A stretch of 64,000 bases of DNA from Pyropia yezoensis (taxonomy: Eukaryota > Rhodophyta > Bangiophyceae > Bangiales > Bangiaceae): the NCBI GenBank assembly GCA_009829735.1, contig CM020620.1, forward strand, positions 25,456,020 to 25,520,019. Reading direction: 5' to 3'. Each line of letters starts with the position of its first letter. Position 1 is the stretch's first letter. Positions 32,801-41,757 of this stretch are shown here, piece by piece. The position numbers and the translations under genes were made by a program. Below the pieces are notes generated by a model. It made no database searches. It had not been told where the DNA came from and saw only the letters and a program-made list of their open reading frames with translations.

Positions 32801-35800
32801 GCCGCCCGATGCAGCCGCCCCCGGAGAGGCGCCCGCCGCCCCTGCCAGCTGCGAGCCTGACGAAGCCAAAATGTGCGAGTGCGCGGCAGCGGCCGCTATG
32901 CCCGCCGAATGCACCAGCGACTTTGAGCCAAGCACGTCCGGCAAAGTACCAGACAGGTAGCCATTGGGCGCAGGCAAGGCAGCAGCGTCAGGAGCGGGTG
33001 CGGACCCAGTGGGCGCTGGAGCAGCGCCATCAGTACCCACCGCCGCGGCCCCCGCTGCTTCTCCGCTGGGCTGAATGTTCATGGCCATGCGAGCACTTGA
33101 CGGCGGCAATGACGTCATGGCGCCCGAAGCCGTAGGCCCGACGGTGCCGGGCATCAAACCGCTGGCCTCTGGGCCAAGAAGCATCGGTGGCTGCGCGCCA
33201 CCACTCGCCGCATTGGTTGTGCTTGGGTTGGCAGCTGTGGCACCGGGTGAGCCTGCTGCCGCCTCTGTTCCAGCTAACGCCACTGATGGAGCCGTAGTGC
33301 TAACCCCAGCCACCCCACCAACTGCCGCCGCGGCTGCCATTGTCGCCGCCGTTGCCGCAGCGGCCGCCGCTGTCGACGCCACCGCCGATTCGCCCCCTTC
33401 CACTCGCACGTTGCCACAGCTGGCCGCCAGCGCGCGCGCACACAGCGTCTTGCCAGTCCCCGGTGGCCCGTAGAACAGCACACCCTTGGGCGGGGTCATG
33501 TGAAACTTCGCAAACACTTCGGGATAAAGCAGCGGGAGAAAGACCATCTCCTTCAGCGACCGGATGTGGCTTTCCAGCCCCCCAATGGACGACCAGTCCA
33601 GGGATGGATCCACTGCAACGGGCTCAATAGCGGGATGGCGCTTGCCACCACCAGCGCGCGCGGCCGCACCGTCGGCCGCACTGCCGCCAACGTTGCCACC
33701 ACCAGCGCGCGCGTCAGCGCGCTCCTTTCGCCGCGCGTACCGCGAGGTTGGCGGGCGGCGAGCGTCTCCGCCAGTCACGCCCATCGGTCGAGACAAGAAG
33801 TCAAGAGCGCCGGCACCTAAGCCGAGGCCTGCTCCTGTCGCCGTGGCCCCTGTAGCTCCTCTGAGCCCACTACGACGCGCACGTCCGGCAGCGGCAGCAG
33901 CGGAGCCTCCCCCGCGCCGGTCGGCCAGCACCGCCCCCGCTGATGAAGAGTCCGAGGACGAGTCGGGGGACGGGGAAGAGGACGACGAAGAGGAGGAGGG
34001 CAAAAAGGCAGGCCCGCCCGCATCATGGCCATCCTCCGATGAAGAGCTAGAGGACCCTGGCGAAGCGTCCGAAACCAGATCAAATGTGCCGGGCGGAGAT
34101 GCACGCCGGCCGCCACTTTTGCCTCCCGCCTTGCCGCTTCGCCGACCACCGGGGCGGCGGCCGTGGCGGGCATTGCCCGTTGGAGACGCCACGGGTGGCG
34201 GCGATGAGCGGCGATGACTGCGTCTGGGCCGCTCCCGCCGAGTGGACGGCCGGCCAGGAGGGGCCGCCGCCGGTGGACCGCGCACCGGCGCTGCCGCGCG
34301 CGACACGTCTCGCGATCGCAAACGTCGGCCTTCCTGTACTCCGTCAGTCACCGCCTCCATCGCCCGCGCCGCCGCCTCCATCGCCCGAGACGCCCGCTCC
34401 TTGCGCTGGCGCCGTGGCCGGCGAACCTTTGGCGATGCGTCCTCCCCTATCTCACTTTCGTCTCCTCCGTCACCAGAGGCAGCGCCGCCGTGATCGTTGG
34501 CGACAGGCGCGCCCGGCGTCGGCGCGCTATCGCCTTGCTGCTTTCGCCGGAGGGCGCGACGCGGCCGCGGCGAAGCCGTCAAGCCGCTGCTACCCACCAC
34601 CCCGGGCGCGACATAAGCCGAATCCTCATCCCCTTCGTCGCATAACGCTGCGTCACTGCCATCCGCATCCATGTCGGGGACCAAGCTCGCGACAGCCTGT
34701 GCAGCCGCTGCCAACTCCCCTGTCGGGGCTCCATCGTCATTGTTCTGGACGTCCTCGCCCCCGCCATCGCTGTGGCCTTCGGCAGTGGTAGCGGGTGGTG
34801 ATATGCCACCACCCGCCGCACCCCAGTCGTTTGCGCTCGACGGCTGCCCAGGATTGGCGCACGCCTCCTGGAGGTGTCGCTTGGCCGCACGCTGACGCCG
34901 CCGTTCCGCAGATGATGGAGGGGGTGGTGGCGGCGGCGGTGGCGGCGCTCGCCGCAGCCGCGTGGCCACCCGCGAGGGTGGCGACTGTTCATCACGCGGG
35001 CGGGGCCGTTTGGCCGGACGATGCGAACGGCGCATGCTCCTGCCACCGCTGCCGCCGCCGCCGCTGCCGCCGTCATCGTCGTCTTCATGTCCACCCTCGC
35101 TGCTGGCCCGTCGGCCTGCCGACCGAGCCCGACGAGGCAGGCTGCGCCGCGTACCGGGCGGCGTAATCCCCCGCGCCTGAAACTCGACCGACGCGTCCCC
35201 ATCACTGTCGCCGTCACTGACGTCGATGTCGCCGCCGCTGTCGTCGTCGGCAGAGCCCGCAGAGTAGTTCTCGTCAGCAGCCGGGAGGGCCGCCCGCGAC
35301 GCGTGGTGGCGCCTGGACGCCTTGCGCCCGCCAGGCGACGGAGTCTGCTCGGCGAGAGGCGAATGAACGCCCGGCAGGGCGGGAAAGTGCCCATCCCCGT
35401 CGGCGCCCCTGCCGCCAGGCGTAGCTACCCCCCCCGGCAGTGGGACCCCCTGCTTGGCACGCCGCCGGGTGGTGCGCCAAGACGGCGCCCCGTCCTGCGC
35501 AGCCAGCTGCTGCGCGTAAGCCGCGTCCGCCGCCACCATCTTGGCCAAATCCGCGGTGTCGCTCCCACCCTCCCACCCCTCCACTGCGGGACCACCCGCG
35601 GCGTCCGCGTCGTCGTCGCTGCTGTCCTCGCCGTCCGTACTGGCGCCACTGGGTTCGCCGTACGGGTCGGCGGGTGCTCCACTTTCCGCCCCCCCCTCCG
35701 CCCCCGCGCCCCACCGCCCCGCGCCATTGGCCGACGGCCGCCGGCCACGATCGCGGAGGCGGGGAGGCCCGCCCGCCGCCGTCGCTGCTACAGCTGATGC

Positions 35801-35983
35801 TCCCGGCGCATGCTGGCCCGACGCGACGGTGGAGAGTAGCTCAATGCCAACGGGCAACCCGTTGGCGCGGCTCCTCGTCCGAGGGCTCGCCAAGTCCACC
35901 GACGGCAGGATGGCCAAAGAACCGTAGGGGCCACCTGACCCCGCCACCACACCATCGGGGGGGGGCGGGGGGCGCAGCCGCAT
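29807..35983 (-). CDS. ATAD2/Yta7/Abo1-type AAA-ATPase with bromodomain
   Basis: A single 2058-codon frame, probably one exon. Members of this family load or remove histone H3-H4 on chromatin. Residues 1-780 are disordered, with acidic, Ser-rich and Arg-rich stretches. AAA1 starts near 800 with 'WSSIGGLESHIRSLKEMV', Walker A 'GPPGTGKT' (839-846), 'FFMRNGADCLSKWVGEAERQ' (about 1090) and Walker B 'IIFFDEIDGL' (about 1125). About 225 Ala/Gly/Pro-rich residues are inserted after Walker A. AAA2 is degenerate: 'LLVGGAVGLGQADL' replaces a normal P-loop, as expected for this family. The bromodomain (about 1610-1725) has 'DYFDIIKRPVDLSLI' and the acetyl-lysine-binding Asn in 'KYNP'. The C-terminal helical domain ('VDATRSRVVAVTAGYSVDGL') matches ATAD2. 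It is longer than yeast Yta7 (about 1380), mainly from low-complexity sequence. Confidence 0.93.
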   Translation of the reverse strand: MRLRPPPPPDGVVAGSGGPYGSLAILPSVDLASPRTRSRANGLPVGIELLSTVASGQHAPGASAVAATAAGGPPRLRDRGRRPSANGAGRWGAGAEGGAESGAPADPYGEPSGASTDGEDSSDDDADAAGGPAVEGWEGGSDTADLAKMVAADAAYAQQLAAQDGAPSWRTTRRRAKQGVPLPGGVATPGGRGADGDGHFPALPGVHSPLAEQTPSPGGRKASRRHHASRAALPAADENYSAGSADDDSGGDIDVSDGDSDGDASVEFQARGITPPGTRRSLPRRARSAGRRASSEGGHEDDDDGGSGGGGSGGRSMRRSHRPAKRPRPRDEQSPPSRVATRLRRAPPPPPPPPPPSSAERRRQRAAKRHLQEACANPGQPSSANDWGAAGGGISPPATTAEGHSDGGGEDVQNNDDGAPTGELAAAAQAVASLVPDMDADGSDAALCDEGDEDSAYVAPGVVGSSGLTASPRPRRALRRKQQGDSAPTPGAPVANDHGGAASGDGGDESEIGEDASPKVRRPRRQRKERASRAMEAAARAMEAVTDGVQEGRRLRSRDVSRAAAPVRGPPAAAPPGRPSTRRERPRRSHRRSSPPPVASPTGNARHGRRPGGRRSGKAGGKSGGRRASPPGTFDLVSDASPGSSSSSSEDGHDAGGPAFLPSSSSSSSSPSPDSSSDSSSAGAVLADRRGGGSAAAAAGRARRSGLRGATGATATGAGLGLGAGALDFLSRPMGVTGGDARRPPTSRYARRKERADARAGGGNVGGSAADGAAARAGGGKRHPAIEPVAVDPSLDWSSIGGLESHIRSLKEMVFLPLLYPEVFAKFHMTPPKGVLFYGPPGTGKTLCARALAASCGNVRVEGGESAVASTAAAAAATAATMAAAAAVGGVAGVSTTAPSVALAGTEAAAGSPGATAANPSTTNAASGGAQPPMLLGPEASGLMPGTVGPTASGAMTSLPPSSARMAMNIQPSGEAAGAAAVGTDGAAPAPTGSAPAPDAAALPAPNGYLSGTLPDVLGSKSLVHSAGIAAAAAHSHILASSGSQLAGAAGASPGAAASGGAGPIAAATAAGTAAAAVAASAAPPARPRVAFFMRNGADCLSKWVGEAERQLRATFAAAEAHQPSIIFFDEIDGLAPVRSSRQDQIHASIVSTLLGLMDGLDARGQIVVIGATNRVDAIDPALRRPGRFDRELVFTLPNLPARRTILGIHTRSWVPPPDPALLDAVAERAVGYCGADLRALCSEAALRSVRRRYPQIYDSSAKLAIDVAALSVRARDFSAAMSTLVPASHRAARTYARPLPARLAALLARPLEEAVGILRHVFPQGFAAGALSAATQAGPGAASGRSGGMPRSRRRGSIGSRRREGSGGGSIVGHSSDSGSESTSGDDAGGGCWASDSDGSAAGPAGAVALGGHTPEVDLLDRPTLRPRLLVGGAVGLGQADLGPALLYVLEGCPVHSIDLTSLTSDPSARSGEEALASAVREACRAAPSVLYIPHLELWWETASASLIACLHVTLRDIPASLPLLVLGTTDVPVMNVPEDFRRHFPDLLCLEPPEQEARAAHFEPLLAAAAAVPPSAGRRQRRRARGPPPPLPLAVEPPPLPAVSAAAAAAAATAAVQARRRDDEAALRVLRMEMRTLLERLLSDKKLKPYWRPVDPSVAPDYFDIIKRPVDLSLIAANVDRGRYPTVLAMIADFDQMVRNALKYNPPHTEEGAVLIRRANAIVDIVHAWADSLNPALVERCNAVVAARVAAASATAAAALAAASPSAAEGSANGAGAPAGANSGDGGKAARPGSAAAAHPAGEAVTSKPLSPANGEAPMDIEQPPRAADAVGGVGSGECNVGGGVDGRALSLAVGGGPASKATFTLVGSGRRSDDDDEEEEEEVLETGRVVAASVGGSAAAAPPPQNVPPVAAGAIPLAAASPATAPVVPPANGGADRNGDGVGGGPPSPPAGIPADPALVDATRSRVVAVTAGYSVDGLEALHVKLAVALRRRRHQRRRALVVARLGEVVEESVAAVAAAATAAAAEEQPLGEGDSRGGARAWDARYAEGGGGDA

Positions 35984-36120
35984 GCCCCGAATCGGCCTGT
36001 TACGGGTAAAGGAACGGGATTAAAAATCAGCACACAGCAAGAAGAAAAAAAAAACACGACGACCCCCCAGCAGCACGGCCGACAATACATATCGTAATCC
36101 AGCACATGCGCGTTCATCGA
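35984..36120 (-). promoter_or_regulatory. Probable promoter / 5' leader of the ATAD2-like gene
   Basis: This stretch is AT-richer than its neighbours (ttaaaaatcagc, an A run at 36043-36052, 'aatacatatcg') and lies directly upstream of the start codon at 35983. I see no unambiguous TATA box. The call rests on position and composition only. Confidence 0.35.
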
Positions 36121-37697
36121 TAGTGGTCAGACAGTCTGCCCGTCACTCCCAGCTCCACCGTCGGCGCCGAGGCGCAACTCCCAGACGCAGGCCCGCTGCA
36201 TGGGAGGAGCGCTGTCCCGGCAAGATGACGCGCCCTGCCGGGGCCAATTCCACACCCCACCATCCAACCCCCCGACCCCCCTTCCAAGGAGGCGCACGTG
36301 CAGGCCAACCGCAAGCGCGTGCATCCCAACGGAAGCCGGGCACGCCGTACAGCCCGCCCTTGCCACCCACGAACAAACTCCCCCCACCCTTCCCCCGACG
36401 CACCTGTCCTTGTCAACCACACGGCGCGGCATGGCTCCGCGCCAAGAAGAAGGCGGGGCAAGATGCCGTCAAGAGGAGCAAGGGGGGAAAAGGAGGGAAA
36501 AAGGGGGGGGGGGGGACGGGGGGAAAGCCGCTCGTGGCTCACACCCCTCACCACCAACAGCGTATCACCCACCCACCCACGCCGTGTACGCAACCGGCCC
36601 GCCCACGCCACGCCCACGGCCGCCGGTCGGGGGGGGGGAAGGGGGGGCGGAACACCCGCGCCGGCCGGTGAGTCGGTGAAAGCACCGCAGCGCCACGGAG
36701 GGTCGGAGGGGGCGGAAAGGAAAGAGTCCACCCCGACGTCGACGTGGCAGAGCCCGCCGCACCCCCCCACCACGACTGCGTCGGATGGGGTGTGTTGTGG
36801 GGAGTGGGAGCGCGGGGCCGTCGGGCCAGCGCTGTCGCAGCAGCGCGGCGGCGGCGCGCGCTCCCGCCAACACGCCAACGGGTGGCCGCGCACAAGCGGG
36901 GAATTTTCGCGCCCGACACCCCCCCCCCTTTTTGCGACTGAGCGCAGGCAGTGCCGGTTTTGGCGGGCTTGGCCCGCTTCTCCGCTCGCTACGCGATCTA
37001 AATACGGACAACCCCCTTCCAGGATGTGGGTCTGGGGGGGGGGGGGGAGGTTCTCCCACGCCACCGCGGGCCCAAAGCCAGCGGCAAATGGCTCGTGTTC
37101 CATTTTAGGGGTAAATATCACATATATTAAAAATACATTGAAAGCATGTGCTCTCTTTTCTCAAAAAGAACGAGAATAAAGTCAGACTGGAAGAGAGGAC
37201 TCACCGTGACAGCAGTCTCTGCTCTCGCGCTCTTTCGCGGCCAACGGTGAACCGGCAAGGGGGGATGAGCGAGGAAGCGCCCCCGATGGCGCGTGACAGA
37301 CCACCCACAAGTTGCGTTCCGGGCGCGAGGGGTCCCCGTCCCCGCTCGGCGAGATTGCCGCTGCTGCCGCCGCAAAAGGTTGTCGGCGCTTTCGCGCGGT
37401 GGCACCCCCCGCCACCGCCGCGCCGCCGCCGTCCCACAAAGAACAAGACGTACCGTCCGCACCGGAAGGCCACCAAGCGGCGGCGGCAGCAGCGACATCT
37501 GCGGCGGCGGCGGCGGCCGGCTCGGCACGGCTGGCAACCGCACAGCGTGCGGCGGCGGCGGTTGACCCCGCCACCCTGCCGCACCATCGCGGTCGACGAT
37601 CGCTGCCGCCATGGCGGCGGCCACAGCAGCGGTGACCGTGGTCCCCCGCGGTTGAGGGGGTCTGCCGTGGGCGGGCGGCAGGGGGGGGGCGGCGGGC
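36121..37697. other. Unassigned GC-rich stretch
   Basis: A 335-codon minus-strand frame (36114-37121) and a 293-codon plus-strand frame (36298-37179) overlap, and neither resembles a known protein. An AT-rich stretch at about 37095-37200 ('aatatcacatatattaaaaa') looks like a gene boundary. From 37312 an Ala-rich plus frame of 107 codons ends just before the large hairpin. Confidence 0.35.
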
Positions 37698-37778
37698 GGA
37701 CGGACGATGGGGAAGACCCGGGGGACTGCAGTCCCCCGGGTGGCCTGCAGTTCCCCGGGTCTTCCCCATCGTCCGTCC
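37698..37778. other. Large hairpin, 34-bp arms, 13-nt spacer
   Basis: The left arm 37698-37731 and right arm 37745-37778 are reverse complements with one mismatch. The left arm starts 'ggacggacgatgggga' and the right arm ends 'tccccatcgtccgtcc'. The inner part contains its own perfect 16-nt palindrome, 'ggggactgcagtcccc' (37721-37736). The unit could form a cruciform or a microRNA-precursor-like RNA. Confidence 0.92.
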
Positions 37779-38010
37779 AGCTGGACGCGATCTATGGCCG
37801 CGCTCTGATCGGTCTGGCCACTTTTGCAGACGCGGGTGGATTTGCGCCCCGGCACTTTGGCAACTGGCCTTTGACGGCCGGCCTCTCACCGACGCCAGGA
37901 TCACAGCCTTGGGCATGGTCCTGGAGCTCCCCCTCGTCATCCATCGTCGCAATGCCGCGCTTTGCCGCCCACCCGCCGCCTTTTCAACAGCCCCCCCGTC
38001 TTCCGCCCCC
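37779..38010 (+). other. Remnant of an unrecognised coding sequence
   Basis: Two overlapping plus frames look protein-like rather than compositional: 'QLDAIYGRALIGLATFADAG' (from about 37778) and, in another frame, 'QLAFDGRPLTDARITALGMV' followed by 'LELPLVIHRRNAAL' (about 37861-37965). Read in order they suggest one decayed protein with a frame change. I do not recognise the family. It abuts the hairpin, so a mobile element is possible. Confidence 0.3.
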
Positions 38011-39798
38011 CCCCACCTCCCTCTTCTTTTTCGCTCGCCGCCCTCGGCCGCGGCCGTCCCATGATCGTAGTACAGTACTGTGCTCTCGTACTTTGTTCCC
38101 CCGCCGCCCCGACCCTTGTTGGCCCCGTCTCATACGGGCTACGTTCGATCGTAATTTGTATGTAGTTATGTGGCATTCTCTTGACGAAATTCACATGTCA
38201 CAAAATTGGTCACATGATCGGCCCTGGATGGGGCGTCGGAAATATTTTCACGAGCGGGCAGGCGCGGCCATCGTCCCGGGCACGAGGGTGGGTGCCCGTC
38301 CCCACCCTCTCCCCCACCCCCCCGCGCCGCCATGATGGCCTCCCCACGCCCCAGAGCCCCACGGGACAGGGCAAAGGAGAAGAAAAGGGCAAGAACGCGA
38401 CGCGAACAAAAACAGCATTCCGCAGCGGACACGGGCGCCGTCGCATCACTGCGGTGGGCCAGGAGGGCAGCCGGCCGCCACCTGCATGGCCGGGAGAGGC
38501 GGCGGCAGGGGGGGGGGGGAGGGCGGGGGGGGAGGGGCGGGCGGGCGGACGGGCGGCGCGGTGAGGAGGGCGCGGAGCTGCGCAGCGTTTTGCGCCGGGG
38601 AAGGGGGGGGAGAGGGAGGAGGGGGGGGGCGTGGGGGGGGTTGTCGCGCGGGGCGGACGGGGGGTCCCTCCCCCCCCGCTCACGACTTGCGACAGCCCCC
38701 GCCGGCTGCAGGTGCGGACGGAATGACGGCGGGCAACGACGCGGGGGGAAGGGACTGGCGGCCGGCCGACCGGCCGGCCAGCCCGCTAGCCGGCCGGCGT
38801 TGGGCCACCGCCACTGGGCACGGCCCCCCCGGCGCTCCCCTCCCCACCTTGCCCACCTTTCCGTCCACTCCCCCCCTCTCCCCCCGCTTCCAAAACACCT
38901 CCCCCACCGCCAACGGGTGGCCGGCAACGGCGGCAGCACCCTTGGCGGCTGCGGCAGTGGTGTCGGAGGGGGGGGTGTTGTCCCGTCGCCAGGCGCGGGG
39001 GCGGTGGGCGGTGGGTGGTGAGACGGCCACGGCTCCCGCAACGGCGCCGCCGCTTGGGCCACCGCCACCGCCACCGCCACCGCCACCGCTACCGCCACCG
39101 CCACTGCCGCCGCCGCCACCGCCGCTGCGTCGGCAGGCAGGCAGGCTGCCTTTTGCTGGGAGGGGGGCGCCGCTGCGGCGCGCGCGCCACCCGCTGGGAC
39201 GCGGGGGCGTCTGACCCGACCGCCCGGGGCGGTGCGGCGGGGCAACTGGGGAGGAGGTGGGCGCCTCCCGCAGCCCCCCCCCTCTCTGACCACCTCTGGA
39301 CGCAGCGACGCTGCAGCGGCGGCCGTACCTTCCCCCCACGCCCCCCCACCCCCCGCCCCCGCCCGAACCCTTGCCAGCTGGCCCAGACCGTCGCGGTAGC
39401 CAACGAGGCTGCCGACGAGGTGACTGGCAGCTACCGCTGGTCGCCCTTTCCACCCCGTCCCTGCCGCCACGAGGGAGGGACACGCACCGGCAACGTCCCG
39501 CTTGTCGCCCATCTCGGCTTTGGCAGCCGTCTCTGGTCGCTGGCCTCCCCCCCCCTGGCCCAATACGACGTTTCCCTCACCCTTCCTCCCTCCCCACCCC
39601 CATCCCCCCTTCCCAAGCCTCGTCCCCCCCCGCCGTCGGCACGAGCCCCCTCCCACCTGCCCCCCTCCTCCACCCTTGCTGCTACTCCAAACCGACTTCC
39701 TACACACCCGCATCCCCAACTTTCCGTCCTCCCCCAACCACCACCCCCCCCCACCCCCCCCCCCTCCTCTGTCATTCTTGCTCCTTGCCACTACCACC
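38011..39798. other. GC-rich spacer and C-rich leader of the Arf-like gene
   Basis: GTACAGTAC at 38070-38078 sits in an 11-bp palindrome. From 38500 to 39400 long G then C runs dominate and all frames are open. A CCG/CCA repeat lies near 39060-39125. The last 250 bases are strongly C-rich on the plus strand and lead into the ATG at 39799. Confidence 0.45.
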
Positions 39799-41245
39799 AT
39801 GGGCTGCGCCTCCAGCCGGGAGGCCAAGACGCCCAGCACCCACGTGCTACTGATTGGGCTAGACGGCGCCGGCAGCACGACGGCGCTCTACCACCTGGCG
39901 CTGGGCAAGCCCTTTGAGACCGTCCCGACGCTCGGCTTTAACCACGAGGTGCGTTTTCCGGGGGGAGGGGGGTCGTTGAGCAGAAAGGTGGGGGGCTGGG
40001 AGGGGGTGGGGGGGGGAGGGTTGGGGCGGAGTGCCGCCTATCGATCGGGGGTGAACAGGGTGGGCGCCCAAGACGGGGGCCGGGAAAGGGGAGAGTGTGT
40101 GCGTGGGGAGGGCGAGGTGGTGAAGTGGCGGAGGGGAGGGGTGGGTGTCTGATAAAGAGAGAGGAGGAGTGCGGGGCGGGGGACAGGGCGCGCACCGATG
40201 CCCGAGGGGACCGCGACGGTCGCCCATGGGCGGGGGAGGGGGGGACAAACGCCGTCCCCCGCCGTTGGCCACGCCTACCCCCGCTATTGGCCGATCGTCG
40301 CGCCCCCTGCCCGCCGTGCCCGCCGCTGCCGCTGCCGCTGTCGGTGCCGGCCTCTGCTACCGCTGCCGCAGCCGCAGCTACCGGGGGCGTACCCGCGAGG
40401 TGACCCCTGCCCCCGCTAGTCTGCCCCCCTACCCTGTTGCCCTGGCGTGTGTGCCGTGACAGGGACAGCAACGGGGGCAGCAGCGGTAGCGGCGGCGGCG
40501 GCGTCGGCGGTGGCGGCGGCTGCGGCACCCGGCGGGGGCGGCGACGCCATCAGCAGCGACCGCCTCAGCCGAGCAAAACCGTCGGCGGGGCGCCCTGCTG
40601 ACGGCCCCTCCACCTCTGCATCGCTGGTACCTGCCTCTTGAGAGCACCCCACACACCCCACACCTGCCTCCCCCTGCCTGTCGCTGTTTTTCTCTCCCTC
40701 TTTCGTGACCCCTGCCTCTGTTTCCCTCCCACCCTTTGGGCTTCATACCCCCCCCGCCTCCCCCCCACGCCCCCACTCCCCCTCTTTTTTTGTTGGTTGC
40801 TCGTCCGCTGCCGCGGCGTTGTACGGGAACAACCCGCCACCCCCACAGGTGATGCAGCACAATGGGATGGCGGTGGAGCTGTGGGACGTGGGCGGCGGCC
40901 CGAGCACGCGCACCCTCTGGCGGCGCTACACCGCCGCCGCGGCGGCCATCATTTACTTCGTCGACGCGACGGACCCGCCACGGCGGCTCGCCGCGTCACG
41001 GGCGGCGCTGCTGTCGCTCGTCGCGCCGCTCGGCGCGGACACCGCCGCCGCCGCCGCCGCCGCTGCCGCCGACACCACCCCCACCCCCGCCACCGCGGCG
41101 GGCGGCGGCGGCCACGGCGATGGCGGCGGCGGCGCGTCTGCCGACGAGCCGGGCTCCCCCACCTCGTCGGCGGCGGCCGCCTCCCCTGCCAGCGGCGGCG
41201 GCAGCCGCCACAAGACCCGCAGCCTCCGCGGGGGTGGGGGGGGCG

Positions 41246-41285
<40 letters not shown>

Positions 41286-41615
41286 CGGCGGGGACGGGGG
41301 AGCCGAGCTGGCGGCGGCGGTGCGGGTGGCGGCCAAGCCGCTGGTGGTGGTGGCCAACAAGGTGGACGCCCCCGGCGGGCGGGCGTCGGCCGACGCGGTC
41401 GCCGCCGCGTTTGGCCTCCCCACCCTCCCGTGGGCGCGCTCCGTGCTGCTGGCGGGGAGCGCAAAGCGGGGGGACGGCCTGCGGGAGGCGCTCGACTGGG
41501 TGCTCGCCGCGCTGGCAGAGGAGCGGGGGGGGGGCGCCGCCGGGGGGGTGGGGGGAGGGGGGGCGAAGCCGCCGCCGCCGCCGCTGCCGCCGACGGCGGT
41601 ACCGGTGCCGGCACG

Positions 41616-41648
<33 letters not shown>

Positions 41649-41757
41649 AGCGTCCCTGCCCGGGGGGGGGGACGTGGACGCCAAGGGGCTGGGGGGCACG
41701 TCGAGTGTGGGGTCCTCCCTCGTCGGCTCCCCACTGTCGGTATCGGACAGGGACTAA
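39799..41757 (+). CDS. Arf-like small GTPase with atypical nucleotide-binding and catalytic residues (two exons)
   Basis: Exon 1 (39799-39948, 50 codons) starts MGCASSREAKT: Gly2 suits N-myristoylation and Cys3 palmitoylation. The P-loop reads 'GLDGAGSTT' where the family has GLDGAGKTT. Switch I is 'TVPTLGFNHE'. The intron 39949-40848 has a GTGCGT donor and a CCCCCACAG acceptor, phase 0. Exon 2 (40849-41757) gives 'VMQHNGMAVELWDVGGGP', so WDxGGQ lacks its Gln, then 'RYTAAAAAIIYFVDATDP'. About 100 Gly/Ala-rich residues are inserted before G4 'VVVANKVD'. G5 is 'AGSAKRGDGL'. The protein is about 352 residues; Arf proteins are about 180. Arf-type GTPases act in membrane traffic. Loss of the P-loop Lys and the Gln predicts weak nucleotide binding and no intrinsic hydrolysis, so it may be a pseudo-GTPase scaffold at membranes. 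Confidence 0.86.

Noticed and set aside
33817-35797. Plus-strand frames opposite the ATAD2-like N-terminus
   Set aside because: The minus-strand frame is continuous over 2058 codons with clear domains; the plus frames are short and Arg/Pro-rich.
38166-39878. Long minus-strand frame (570 codons) opposite the Arf-like exon 1
   Set aside because: Composition-driven Ala/Gly/Pro string, antisense to a clear GTPase exon.
40949-41734. Minus-strand Pro/Arg frames opposite the Arf-like exon 2
   Set aside because: Shadow of the GTPase coding strand with its Gly/Ala insert.
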